Positions 1 to 7,553 of a DNA stretch of 62,027 nt are shown here, piece by piece. The DNA is taken from contig DATHAL010000031.1 in the NCBI GenBank assembly GCA_035296705.1, positions 1-62,027 on the forward strand, in the 5' to 3' direction. The notes below the pieces were generated by a model. That model did not search any database and was not told where the DNA came from. It saw only the letters and a list, made by a program, of their open reading frames with translations. Position 1 is the stretch's first letter; each line of letters opens with the position of its first letter. The stretch is from WHSW01 sp035296705 (lineage in GTDB: Bacteria > Actinomycetota > Thermoleophilia > Solirubrobacterales > 70-9). The position numbers and the translations under genes are program-made.

Positions 1-453
1 CGGGACCTCGGCGAAGGTGGCGCTGAGCGGGCCGATCGCGACCTCGGAGTCGGCGTCGTAATCCTCGACCGCGAAGGCCTGCTCGATCAGCTCCTCATCG
101 CCCCAGGCGCCGACGACCTGGCGGAACACCTGTCGGGCACCGGGCGGCACGATCAGCCGCGGCCGTGCCGGGTCCGACGTGCCGGGGTGGCCGGCGACCG
201 GCACCGGCTGCTGGCGCGGCGTGAGCAGGAGCCCATACGCATAGGGGATCAGGTCGATGAAGTGATCGGCATGCACGTGTGAGAGCAGCACCGCATCGAC
301 GTCCGTGTAGTCGCAGTGCTCGCGGAGCTTCGCGAACACCCCGTTGCCGCAGTCGAGCAGCAGGCGCGTCCCACCGGCCTCGATCAGGTACCCGCTGCAC
401 GCCCCGCCCGAGTCCTGCCATGCCGGCGACTTGCCGAGCACAGTGATCCTCAT
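1..453 (-). CDS. MBL-fold metallohydrolase (ribonuclease Z/PhnP-like), 3' part cut by window edge
   Basis: The frame opens with ATG at 453 and runs off the left edge, giving 151 visible residues of a metallo-beta-lactamase-fold hydrolase. The start MRITVLGKSPAW, the loop LLLDCGNGVF (residues 31-40) and the zinc-binding motif SHVHADHFID (H59, H61, D63, H64) are direct evidence for a two-metal active site. In this family the fold hydrolyses phosphodiester or ester bonds, and the arrangement resembles RNase Z/cAMP phosphodiesterase-like actinobacterial proteins. The substrate cannot be told. The remaining metal ligands lie outside the window. It is transcribed away from the following plus-strand genes. 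Confidence 0.9.
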   Translation of the reverse strand, partial: MRITVLGKSPAWQDSGGACSGYLIEAGGTRLLLDCGNGVFAKLREHCDYTDVDAVLLSHVHADHFIDLIPYAYGLLLTPRQQPVPVAGHPGTSDPARPRLIVPPGARQVFRQVVGAWGDEELIEQAFAVEDYDADSEVAIGPLSATFAEVP

Positions 454-485
454 CGTCGGCGGGACTCTAGGGGTATCTCACTGCC

Positions 486-501
486 GCGGAACAAATTCCG
501 C
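486..501. promoter_or_regulatory. Short inverted repeat in the divergent intergenic region
   Basis: GCGGAA and TTCCGC are perfect 6-bp arms separated by CAAA. The repeat sits between the MBL-fold gene (start at 453, minus) and the small plus-strand gene at 635. It could be an operator for either. It has no T-run and so is not an obvious terminator. It does not match the actinobacterial LexA consensus of GAAC-N4-GTTC. The rest of the 454-634 gap shows no gene that I can support. Confidence 0.3.
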
Positions 502-634
502 AAACGCCGTGATTCGCGCGCGAGGCCGAAAATTGAAAACCCGGCGTATTGCGAGAACGCGTCCGACGCGGCCCGGGTGGGTGGGAGATGATCGGGTCGA
601 GTCACGTCGAGATCACCGAGGAGGGGCTGGAACC

Positions 635-871
635 TTGACCGAGGCGGAACAGGCGACGAAGATCGCCGAGGCGCTGGGCCTGAGGCGCAAGGGCACCTCG
701 AAGCGGCGCCGCAAGAACGGTCAGAGCTGCGAGGACTGCTTCTTTCATCGCAACCTCCTCTGTGCGCTCGACCTCGACGAGCCGTGCTCGACCTTCCGGC
801 CCGACAACCCGAGCGGGCTCGTGCCGCCGCGCCAGCCGGCGCTTCTCGTACGCGAGAGCGCGCTCCATTAG
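635..871 (+). CDS. Small Cys-rich protein, possible zinc-binding, unknown function
   Basis: This is a 78-residue protein with a TTG start at 635, chosen because a strong Shine-Dalgarno sequence (GAGGAGGGG, 618-626) sits about 8 nt upstream. The longer upstream frame has no comparable ribosome site. The N-terminal half is charged and helical with a basic run (RRKGTSKRRRK). The C-terminal half has four cysteines in the pattern CEDCFFHRNLLCALDLDEPC, which could bind zinc or an Fe-S cluster. I do not recognise a named family. It is followed by the fatty acid hydroxylase-like gene 33 nt downstream and may share its transcript. Confidence 0.65.
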   Translation: MTEAEQATKIAEALGLRRKGTSKRRRKNGQSCEDCFFHRNLLCALDLDEPCSTFRPDNPSGLVPPRQPALLVRESALH

Positions 872-904
872 GCGGACCGAAATTCCGGAGGCTAAAATCG
901 GCGC

Positions 905-1528
905 ATGGCACACGAGCGAACCGCGCGGTTGAGCGCTTCACCGCCGCTCTTCCAGAACCGATTTCTCGACTTCTTCTCGCGCATCCATCCGAGTGTTCCG
1001 GCGCTCATCTTCGTGCCTGCGATCGTCGTTTTGATCGTTTTGGGCGCCAACCGCGGCCAGAGCGCGCTCGAGCTCGTGCTGCTGTTCGCCGCCGGCCTGC
1101 TCATCTGGACGCTCTCCGAGTACTGGCTTCACCGCAAGCTCTTTCACTGGGATCCCGATCATCCGATCGGACACCGGCTCCACTTCATCATCCACGGTGT
1201 CCACCACGACCACCCGAACGATCGCCTGCGGCTCGTGATGCCGCCCGCGGCGAGCATCCCGCTCGCGGCGCTCTTCTTCGGCATCTTCTGGCTCGTGTTC
1301 GGTCTGCCCACGGCGTTCCCGCTGTTCGCCGGCTTCCTCGCCGGATACCTCGCCTACGACTACACGCACTATTACCTCCACCACTTCGTGCCGAAGTCGG
1401 ACCTGGGAAAGAAGCTGCGCGAGCAGCATATGCGCCATCACTTCCAGGACCACCGCTACGGGTTCGGTGTCTCCACACCGATCTGGGACGTGGTGTTCCG
1501 CACGCTGCCTCGCACCCGCCGTCACTAG
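905..1528 (+). CDS. Fatty acid hydroxylase superfamily membrane protein
   Basis: This 207-aa integral membrane protein has about four hydrophobic segments (near residues 33-48, 53-70, 115-133 and 137-152). It also has the histidine-box set of the fatty acid hydroxylase/sterol desaturase superfamily: HRKLFH (76-81), HGVHHDH (97-103), HYYLHH (155-160) and HMRHHF (175-180). In this family the histidines hold a di-iron centre that hydroxylates or desaturates a lipid at the cytoplasmic membrane face. The spacing is closest to FA2H/Scs7-type 2-hydroxylases without a cytochrome b5 domain. The substrate is unknown. A TAAAAT box at 893-898 lies just upstream and may be a -10 element. Confidence 0.88.
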   Translation: MAHERTARLSASPPLFQNRFLDFFSRIHPSVPALIFVPAIVVLIVLGANRGQSALELVLLFAAGLLIWTLSEYWLHRKLFHWDPDHPIGHRLHFIIHGVHHDHPNDRLRLVMPPAASIPLAALFFGIFWLVFGLPTAFPLFAGFLAGYLAYDYTHYYLHHFVPKSDLGKKLREQHMRHHFQDHRYGFGVSTPIWDVVFRTLPRTRRH

Positions 1529-1551
1529 CCGGCACGCGGTTTTCCCTTAGC

Positions 1552-1585
1552 GTTACTGTGGAACTGCTGTCGATTTCACAGTTAC
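1552..1585. promoter_or_regulatory. Inverted repeat upstream of the winged-helix gene, candidate autoregulatory operator
   Basis: The left arm GTTACTGTGGAA (1552-1563) and the right arm TTTCACAGTTAC (1574-1585) are inverted repeats with 10 of 12 pairs matching, separated by 10 bp. The element lies directly upstream of the Shine-Dalgarno (AAGAAGGGA) of the winged-helix gene at 1598. A dimeric HTH regulator, perhaps the adjacent one, is the natural candidate binder. This is inference from position and symmetry. Confidence 0.45.
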
Positions 1586-1597
1586 AAAGAAGGGAAC

Positions 1598-1972
1598 ATG
1601 CCGACGAACTCCAAGACGGTCGATGAGGCCACCAACCTGATCCGGGAGAGGATCCGCGAGCTCGATGCGGAGCGCAGCCAGCTCGAGCGAGCGCTCGCCA
1701 GCCTCACCGGCGGCCGCGAGGGTCGTCGCGGCCCTGGACGTCCACGCCGCTCGCGCGCGGCTGCGACGCAACCAACCCGCCGGCGCCGGCGGCGGCGCGG
1801 CGGCACCCGGGCCGACCAGGCGGTGAAGCTGGTCACCGACTCGCCCGGGATCTCCGCCTCGCAGATCGCCGAGCGGATGAAGATCAAGCCGAACTACCTC
1901 TACCGGGTGCTCGGCGACCTCGAGAAGGAGGGCCGGGTCCGCAAGGACGGCCGGACGTACCACCCGGCCTGA
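1598..1972 (+). CDS. Winged-helix DNA-binding protein with N-terminal coiled coil
   Basis: This is a 124-aa protein. Residues about 5-42 are heptad-like and charged (coiled coil). Residues about 45-70 are Arg-rich and contain an AT-hook-like GRPRRSR. Residues about 74-124 form a winged-helix domain (DSPGISASQIAERMKI, then YLYRVLGDLEKEGRVRKDG, as in MarR/HTH folds). The likely role is DNA binding with dimerisation through the coiled coil, as a regulator or nucleoid protein. It has a good Shine-Dalgarno (AAGAAGGGA) and a symmetric element just upstream, which suggests autoregulation. Similar Arg-rich coiled-coil/wH proteins are common in Solirubrobacterales, from memory. The target genes are unknown. 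Confidence 0.8.
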   Translation: MPTNSKTVDEATNLIRERIRELDAERSQLERALASLTGGREGRRGPGRPRRSRAAATQPTRRRRRRRGGTRADQAVKLVTDSPGISASQIAERMKIKPNYLYRVLGDLEKEGRVRKDGRTYHPA

Positions 1973-1991
1973 ATCCAGGCCGGCCGCGCGG

Positions 1992-2981
1992 TCAGAGCAA
2001 TCCGAGCCCGTCGACGGCCTCGCGCTCCTCGCGAAGCTCGGTGACCGACGCGTCGATCCGCCGGCGCGAGAAGTCGTCGATCTCCAGTCCGTCGACGACC
2101 TCCCACTCGCCGTTCGAGCAGGTGCACGGGAAACCGGAGACCAGGCCCTCGTCGACCCCGTAGGAACCGTCGGATGGCACGGCCATCGAGACCCAGTCGC
2201 CGTCGGGCGTGCCGAGCATCCAGTCGCGGACGTGGTCGATCGCGGCGTTCGCCGCCGACGCCGCGCTGGACGCGCCGCGCGCCTCGATGATCTCGGCGCC
2301 GCGCTTCCCGACGCGGGGGATGTACTCGTCGGCGATCCAGGCCTCGTCGTCCACCACGTCCCAGGCGGGCGTGCCGTCGACCAGGGCGTGCGTGAGGTCG
2401 GGGTACTGAGTCGGCGAATGGTTGCCCCACGTGGTCATCCGCTTCACCTTCGTGACCGGGACCTGGACCTTGTTGGCGAGCTGGCTGATCGCGCGGTTGT
2501 GATCGAGGCGCATCATCGCGCTGAAGCGCTCGCGCGGGACGTCGGGCGCGTTCGACATCGCGATCAGGCAATTCGTGTTCGCCGGGTTGCCGACGACCAG
2601 CACCCTGACGTCGTCGGCGGCGCGGACGTTGATCGCCTCGCCCTGCGGCCTGAAGATCGCCCCGTTCGCCTCCAGCAGGTCAGAGCGCTCCATCCCCTTG
2701 CCGCGGGGACGGGCGCCGATCAGGAGCGCGACATTGGCGCCCTCGAAGGCGAGCTTCGGGTCGTCGGTGATCTCGATCCGGTGAAGGAGCGAAAACGCGC
2801 AGTCGTCGAGCTCCATCGCCGTTCCCTCCGCCGCCTTGAGCGCGTCGGGGATCTCGAGCAGGCGAAGCTCCACCGGCCGGTCGGGGCCCAGCATCTGCCC
2901 GGCCGCGATCCGGAACAGGATCGCGTAGCCGATCTGCCCGGCGGCGCCCGTGACCGTGACCTTGACGGGGGTGTCGCTCAC
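1992..2981 (-). CDS. mdh: Malate dehydrogenase
   Basis: This 329-aa NAD-dependent enzyme converts malate to oxaloacetate in the TCA cycle. The Rossmann motif GAAGQIGYAI (12-21), substrate arginines in RPRGKGMERS (91-100), GNPANTNCL and the catalytic pair Asp160/His188 (MMRLDHNRA, TWGNHSPTQYPD) mark the cytosolic-type actinobacterial MDH. The GTG start at 2981 was chosen because it gives the family N-terminus and overlaps the icd stop by 4 nt (GTGA). This means icd-mdh is one translationally coupled unit. A longer in-frame extension exists but lies inside icd and is rejected. Confidence 0.95.
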   Translation of the reverse strand: MSDTPVKVTVTGAAGQIGYAILFRIAAGQMLGPDRPVELRLLEIPDALKAAEGTAMELDDCAFSLLHRIEITDDPKLAFEGANVALLIGARPRGKGMERSDLLEANGAIFRPQGEAINVRAADDVRVLVVGNPANTNCLIAMSNAPDVPRERFSAMMRLDHNRAISQLANKVQVPVTKVKRMTTWGNHSPTQYPDLTHALVDGTPAWDVVDDEAWIADEYIPRVGKRGAEIIEARGASSAASAANAAIDHVRDWMLGTPDGDWVSMAVPSDGSYGVDEGLVSGFPCTCSNGEWEVVDGLEIDDFSRRRIDASVTELREEREAVDGLGLL

Positions 2982-4198
2982 TTGTCCATCTCCTTCTGAA
3001 GGTTCTCGTCGATCGCGTCCAGGAACTCCTGCGTGGTCAGGAACGCCTGGTCGCCTCCCACCAGGAGCGCGAGGTCCTTGGTCATCTTCCCGCTCTCGAC
3101 CGTCTCGACGCAGACGCGCTCGAGGGTCTCCGCGAACCTGCTCACCTCCGGCGTCGAGTCGATGCGACCCCGGGCGGCGAGCCCGCGCGTCCAAGCGAAG
3201 ATCGAGGCGATCGGGTTGGTGGAGGTCGGCTTGCCCTGCTGGTGCTGGCGGAAGTGCCGCGTGACTGTGCCGTGGGCCGCCTCGGCCTCCACCGTCTTGC
3301 CGTCCGGCGTCATCAGCACGCTCGTCATCAGGCCGAGCGAGCCGAACCCCTGGGCGACGGTGTCGGACTGGACATCGCCGTCGTAGTTCTTGCACGCCCA
3401 CACGTAGCCGCCCTCCCACTTGAGCGCGGCCGCGACCATGTCATCGATCAGGCGGTGCTCGTAGGTGAGGCCCTTGGCGTCGAACTCGTCCTTGAACTCT
3501 GCCTCGAACACCTCCTGGAAGAGGTCCTTGAAGCGCCCGTCGTACGTCTTCATGATCGTGTTCTTGGTCGACATATAGACCGGGTATTCGCGGTCGAGCC
3601 CGTAGCGGAAGGAGGCGCGGGCGAAGTCGCGGATCGAGCCGTCGAGGTTGTACATCGCCATCGCGACCCCGCCGCCCTCGGGGAAGTCGAAGACCTCGAG
3701 CTCGATCGGGTCGGACCCGTCGGTCGGCGTGAAGCTCAGCATCAGCTTGCCCTCGCCGGGAATCCGCGTGTCGGTCGCCCGGTACTGGTCGCCGAACGCG
3801 TGACGGCCGATGATGATCGGCTTCGTCCACCCCGGGACCAGGCGTGGGATGTTCGAGATCACGATCGGCTCACGGAAGATGACCCCGCCGAGGATGTTGC
3901 GGATCGTCCCGTTCGGCGATCGGTACATCTCCTTGAGCCCGAACTCCTCGACCCGCGCCTCGTCGGGCGTGATCGTGGCGCACTTGACGCCGACCCCGTG
4001 CTCTGCGATCGCGTTCGCGGCGTCGACGGTGATCTGGTCGCGGGTCGCGTCGCGGCTGGTGATGCTGAGGTCGAAGTAGACGAGCTCGACGTCGAGATAC
4101 GGGAGGATGAGCTGGTCCTTGATGAAGGCCCAGATGATCCGGGTCATCTCGTCGCCGTCGAGCTCGACGATCGGCTTGCGGACTGCGATCTTCGTCAC
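2978..4198 (-). CDS. icd: NADP-dependent isocitrate dehydrogenase, eukaryote-like homodimeric type
   Basis: This 406-aa enzyme oxidatively decarboxylates isocitrate to 2-oxoglutarate in the TCA cycle. The sequence follows the subfamily II (IDH1/IDH2-like) pattern. It shows an N-terminal ELDGDEMTRIIW, the isocitrate-binding loop SPNGTIRN (94-101), IIGRHAFGDQYRATD (128-143), the metal-binding region KNYDGDVQSD and an NADP-binding EAAHGTVTRH. The length matches the family. It is the first gene of icd-mdh and is divergent from the small Cys protein at 4253, with a 54-bp gap. Confidence 0.96.
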   Translation of the reverse strand: MTKIAVRKPIVELDGDEMTRIIWAFIKDQLILPYLDVELVYFDLSITSRDATRDQITVDAANAIAEHGVGVKCATITPDEARVEEFGLKEMYRSPNGTIRNILGGVIFREPIVISNIPRLVPGWTKPIIIGRHAFGDQYRATDTRIPGEGKLMLSFTPTDGSDPIELEVFDFPEGGGVAMAMYNLDGSIRDFARASFRYGLDREYPVYMSTKNTIMKTYDGRFKDLFQEVFEAEFKDEFDAKGLTYEHRLIDDMVAAALKWEGGYVWACKNYDGDVQSDTVAQGFGSLGLMTSVLMTPDGKTVEAEAAHGTVTRHFRQHQQGKPTSTNPIASIFAWTRGLAARGRIDSTPEVSRFAETLERVCVETVESGKMTKDLALLVGGDQAFLTTQEFLDAIDENLQKEMDK

Positions 4199-4252
4199 GG
4201 GCGCGCGATCCTAGTCAACGTTCCGTCCGCGTCGCGCGCAACCCTCGGCGGC

Positions 4253-4408
4253 ATGTGGATCGCGCGGATGATCTGCTCGGCGACCGACTGCGTCGAGGAG
4301 CTCGAGGCGGCGGTCGCAGACCTCGACGAGCTCGAGCGCTTCGGCTGCACCTGCGGTCACACGCTCGTGGTGATGAGCATCGCCGAGGTCGAGCTCGTCC
4401 GCCCGTAG
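4253..4408 (+). CDS. Small four-cysteine protein, unknown function
   Basis: This 51-residue ORF starts with ATG at 4253. Cysteines at 8, 13, 32 and 34 flank an acidic helix (VEELEAAVADLDELERF) and end in a CTCGHTLVVMS segment. The layout suggests a small metal-binding or regulatory protein. I have a memory-only impression that similar short proteins occur in related genomes. It lies between icd (divergent) and the crotonase gene, 14 nt downstream on the same strand, so co-transcription with the crotonase is likely. No function can be assigned. Confidence 0.6.
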   Translation: MWIARMICSATDCVEELEAAVADLDELERFGCTCGHTLVVMSIAEVELVRP

Positions 4409-4422
4409 GTAGAGTCGGCCCC

Positions 4423-5223
4423 GTGGACGCCGAGCGGGTGCGAATCGAGGTCGCCGAGCACATCGCGGACGTCCGCCTGACCCGCGCGGACAAGCACAAC
4501 GGGATCGACTGGCGGATGTTCGTGGCACTCAACGAGGCGATCGAATCGCTGCGCGCCGAGCCCGGGGTGCGGTGCGTCGTCCTCTCCGGCGAGGGCCCGA
4601 GCTTCTGCGCCGGCCTCGACTTCAAGAGCTTCATCGAGGGAAACGGCGACCTCGCCGGCGACGGATTCGCCCCCGTCGAGGGGTCGGCGGCGAACTTCGC
4701 CCAGCGGGTCGCGTACGGCTGGCGCGAGCTCGAGCTGCCGGTGATCGCCGCGCTCAGCGGCGCCTGCATCGGCGGCGGCCTTCAGATCGCGCTCGCGGCC
4801 GACATCCGCATCGCGGCGCCGGACGCGCGTCTCTCGGTGATGGAGATCGCCTACGGGCTCGTCCCCGACATGAGCCTCTCGCAGAGCCTCACCCGGCTCG
4901 TTCGCGACGACATCGCCCGGGAGCTCACCTACACCGGCCGGCTCGTCGAGGCAGCCGAGGCGCTCGAGCTCGGCCTCGTGACGAGGATCGACGACGAGCC
5001 GCTTCGGGCGGCGACGGCGCTTGCGACGGAGATCGCCGGCCGCTCCCCGGACGCGATCCGGCGCGCCAAGCGGCTCGCCAACGAGACGCCGAAGCTCTCG
5101 GCCGCGGACGGACTGGCGCTCGAGGCAAGCCTCCAGCGCGAGCTGCTCGGCTCGCCGAACCAGCTCGCCGCGGTGCAGGCGACGCTCGCGAAGCAGCCGG
5201 CGGAGTTCGCGGACCCGGTCTGA
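4423..5223 (+). CDS. Crotonase-family enoyl-CoA hydratase/isomerase
   Basis: This 266-aa protein has the crotonase fold. The oxyanion-hole segments are PSFCAGLDFKSF and GACIGGGLQIALAADIRIA, followed by a C-terminal region (SPDAIRRAKRLAN) typical of 2-enoyl-CoA hydratases. The GTG start at 4423 gives the usual N-terminus (VRIEVAEHIADVRLTR). Family members hydrate or isomerise acyl-CoA thioesters in fatty acid or aromatic catabolism. The glutamates of classical hydratases are not cleanly placed, so the exact reaction is open. A TetR/acyl-CoA dehydrogenase pair follows, fitting an acyl-CoA metabolism neighbourhood. Confidence 0.9.
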   Translation: MDAERVRIEVAEHIADVRLTRADKHNGIDWRMFVALNEAIESLRAEPGVRCVVLSGEGPSFCAGLDFKSFIEGNGDLAGDGFAPVEGSAANFAQRVAYGWRELELPVIAALSGACIGGGLQIALAADIRIAAPDARLSVMEIAYGLVPDMSLSQSLTRLVRDDIARELTYTGRLVEAAEALELGLVTRIDDEPLRAATALATEIAGRSPDAIRRAKRLANETPKLSAADGLALEASLQRELLGSPNQLAAVQATLAKQPAEFADPV

Positions 5224-5237
5224 GGCCGCCCCGTTTG

Positions 5238-5271
5238 ACACAAGATGTGAACCGTGGTTCACTTCTTGTGT
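5238..5271. promoter_or_regulatory. 34-bp near-perfect palindrome: candidate TetR operator over promoter and start codon
   Basis: Arms ACACAAGATGTGAACC (5238-5253) and GGTTCACTTCTTGTGT (5256-5271) match at 15 of 16 positions around a central GT. The element begins inside a TTGACA hexamer (5235-5240), a perfect -35 box. It ends on the GTG start codon (5270) of the TetR gene. A TetR dimer bound here would block both polymerase and ribosome access, the usual autorepression design. The downstream AidB-like gene overlaps TetR and would be co-regulated. Confidence 0.8.
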
Positions 5272-5893
5272 GCCCTACCGCCCCACAGAGCGAACCGAAG
5301 CGCGCAAGGCCGAGGTGCGCGCCGGGATCGTCGGCGCGGCGCGGCGGCTGATCGCGCGCGGCGGCTACGCCGAGGCGCAGGTGGCCGCGGTCGCGGCGGA
5401 GGCCGGCGTCGCCACCGGCACCGTCTACCGGCACTTCCCGTCCAAGGCCGAGCTCTTCGCCGAGGTCTTCCGCGAGGCCTCTCAGCGCGAGGTCGACGCG
5501 ATGGCCGCCGCCGCCGACGGCGCCGGGAGCGCCACCGACCGGATCGCCGCCGGGGTCGAGTCCTTCGCCCGCCGCGCTCTCAGGTCGCCGCGCCTCGCCT
5601 ACGCGCTGCTCGCGGAGCCGGTTGATCCGGCGGTCGAGGCCGAGCGCCTCGCCTTCCGGCGCGCGTATCGCGACGTGCTTGCGGGGGTGATCGCCGACGG
5701 GATCGGCGCGGCGCAGCTGCCGCCTCAGGACGTCGAGGTCAGCGCGGCGGCGCTCGTCGGGGCGATCGGCGAGGCGCTCGTCGGGCCGCTCTCCCCCGCC
5801 GGCTCCGGCGACCCGGGGGCCGTCATCGGCCCGCTCACCGAGTTCTGCGTTCGTTCGATCACCGAGAAGGAGCACGCACTTGTCAACGCTTGA
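5270..5893 (+). CDS. TetR/AcrR-family transcriptional repressor
   Basis: This 207-aa regulator has an N-terminal HTH (residues about 28-60: AQVAAVAAEAGVATGTVYRH, then FPSKAELFAEVF) that matches the TetR fold. A variable helical ligand-binding domain with no recognisable ligand signature follows. The GTG start at 5270 lies inside the 34-bp palindrome, which is its likely autoregulatory operator. The stop overlaps the next gene (AidB-like acyl-CoA dehydrogenase, TTG at 5880) by 14 nt. The effector is therefore probably an acyl-CoA or related compound. That last step is inference from context. Confidence 0.9.
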   Translation: MPYRPTERTEARKAEVRAGIVGAARRLIARGGYAEAQVAAVAAEAGVATGTVYRHFPSKAELFAEVFREASQREVDAMAAAADGAGSATDRIAAGVESFARRALRSPRLAYALLAEPVDPAVEAERLAFRRAYRDVLAGVIADGIGAAQLPPQDVEVSAAALVGAIGEALVGPLSPAGSGDPGAVIGPLTEFCVRSITEKEHALVNA

Positions 5894-7553
5894 GAGCCTC
5901 AACGCGCCCGCCACACACGACGTCCTGAACCAGGCGAGCCCGCTTCAGGACTACGACACGTTCACGAGCGACCGGGTGCTGGTCGAGTCCCTGCGCCGCG
6001 AGGGCGGCGAATGGGCGGCGGACCGCGTCCGCGAGGTCGGTTCCTTCGCGGGCTCGGCGCGGGCGCTTCGCTGGGGCGCGGAGGCCAACGAGAACCCGCC
6101 GAGGCTCCGCACGCACGATCGCTTCGGCAACCGGATCGACGAGGCCGAGTTCCACCCCGCATGGCACGAGCTGCTGGCGGCGGGTGTCGGCTTCGGCCTC
6201 CACGCGCTGCCTTGGCGCGAGCCGCGGCCTGGCGCCCACGTGGCGCGGGCGGCGATGTTTCACTCCTGGCAGTGCGAGGCGGGGGTCGGCTGCCCGATCT
6301 CGATGACCTACTCGGTGATCCCGGCACTTCGCAAGCAGTCGGAGCTGGCTGCCGAGTGGGAGCCGCGCTTCACGTCGCTGCGCTACGACGGTGAGCGGCT
6401 GCGACCGGCGCCGGACAAGGCCGGCGCGCTCTGCGGGATGGGGATGACCGAGAAGCAGGGCGGCTCGGACGTGCGCGCGAACACGACCACGGCCACGCCC
6501 GTGAACGGCGGCGGCCCCGGCGGGGAGTACCGGCTCGTCGGCCACAAGTGGTTCATGTCCGCGCCGATGTGCGACGCGTTCCTCGTCCTCGCCCAGGCGC
6601 CGGGCGGCCTCTCCTGCTTTCTCATGCCGCGCTTCACCCCGGACGGCGAGCGCAACCCGATCCACATCCAGCGGCTCAAGGACAAGCTCGGCAACCGATC
6701 GAACGCCTCGAGCGAGGTCGAGTTCCGCGGCACCGCCGCGTGGATGGTCGGCGAGGAGGGCCGCGGCGTATCGACGATCATCGAGATGGTCAACCACACC
6801 CGGCTCGACTGCTGCCTCGGCGCCGCCGCGGGCATGCGCTCCGCGGTCGCCAGCGCGATCCACCACACGCAGGGGCGGGGGGCTTTCGGCAAGCTCCTCG
6901 TCGAGCAGCCGCTGATGCGAAACGTGCTCGCCGACCTCGCGGTCGAGTCCGAGGCGGCGACGATCGGCGCGATGCGGCTCGCGCGCGCCTACGACGAGGC
7001 CGGTGCCGGCGACGACTCGGCCGCCCGCTTCAAGCGGCTCGCCAACGCCGTGCTCAAGTACTGGCTCTGCAAGCGGGCGCCCGCGCATGCGGCGGAGGCG
7101 CTCGAGTGCCTGGGCGGCAACGGCTTCGTCGAGGAGTCCGGGATGCCGCGCCTCTACCGCGAGGCGCCGCTCAACTCGATCTGGGAGGGCTCGGGCAACG
7201 TCCAGTGCCTCGACGTCCTGCGCGCGATGGTGAAGGCGCCGGAGGCGCTCGAGGCGTTCGAGGCGGAGGTCGCAGAGGCGGCGGGCGCGGACGCGCGGCT
7301 GGACGCCGCGGGCGCAAGCCTGCGCGAGGAGCTCTCCGATCTGGAGGCGATCGAATCGCGGGCCCGCCGCCTGGTCGAGCGCATGGCGCTCGTCCTCCAG
7401 GGGTCGCTGCTCGTCCGCTTCGGCGACGAGGCGGTCGCCGACGCCTTCTGCGCGAGCCGGCTGGGCGGCGACTGGGGGCGGGCGTTCGGAACGCTCCCCG
7501 GCGGCACCGACTTCGCCAGGATCATCGACCGCCACGCGGTCGCGCGCGCCTAG
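5880..7553 (+). CDS. AidB-like acyl-CoA dehydrogenase
   Basis: This 557-aa flavoprotein belongs to the acyl-CoA dehydrogenase superfamily, AidB branch. Evidence includes the FAD/substrate segment GMGMTEKQGGSDVRANTT, LKDKLGNRSNASSEVEF, ECLGGNGFVEESGMPRLYRE and LNSIWEGSGNVQCLD near residue 430. The length (about 540-560) fits AidB rather than short-chain dehydrogenases (about 380). E. coli AidB binds DNA and is linked to the alkylation response, but many homologues are likely plain acyl-CoA oxidoreductases. The TTG start at 5880 is supported by the Shine-Dalgarno AAGGAG just upstream and the overlap with TetR. It is convergent with the M28 peptidase (4-bp overlap). Confidence 0.9.
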   Translation: MSTLESLNAPATHDVLNQASPLQDYDTFTSDRVLVESLRREGGEWAADRVREVGSFAGSARALRWGAEANENPPRLRTHDRFGNRIDEAEFHPAWHELLAAGVGFGLHALPWREPRPGAHVARAAMFHSWQCEAGVGCPISMTYSVIPALRKQSELAAEWEPRFTSLRYDGERLRPAPDKAGALCGMGMTEKQGGSDVRANTTTATPVNGGGPGGEYRLVGHKWFMSAPMCDAFLVLAQAPGGLSCFLMPRFTPDGERNPIHIQRLKDKLGNRSNASSEVEFRGTAAWMVGEEGRGVSTIIEMVNHTRLDCCLGAAAGMRSAVASAIHHTQGRGAFGKLLVEQPLMRNVLADLAVESEAATIGAMRLARAYDEAGAGDDSAARFKRLANAVLKYWLCKRAPAHAAEALECLGGNGFVEESGMPRLYREAPLNSIWEGSGNVQCLDVLRAMVKAPEALEAFEAEVAEAAGADARLDAAGASLREELSDLEAIESRARRLVERMALVLQGSLLVRFGDEAVADAFCASRLGGDWGRAFGTLPGGTDFARIIDRHAVARA

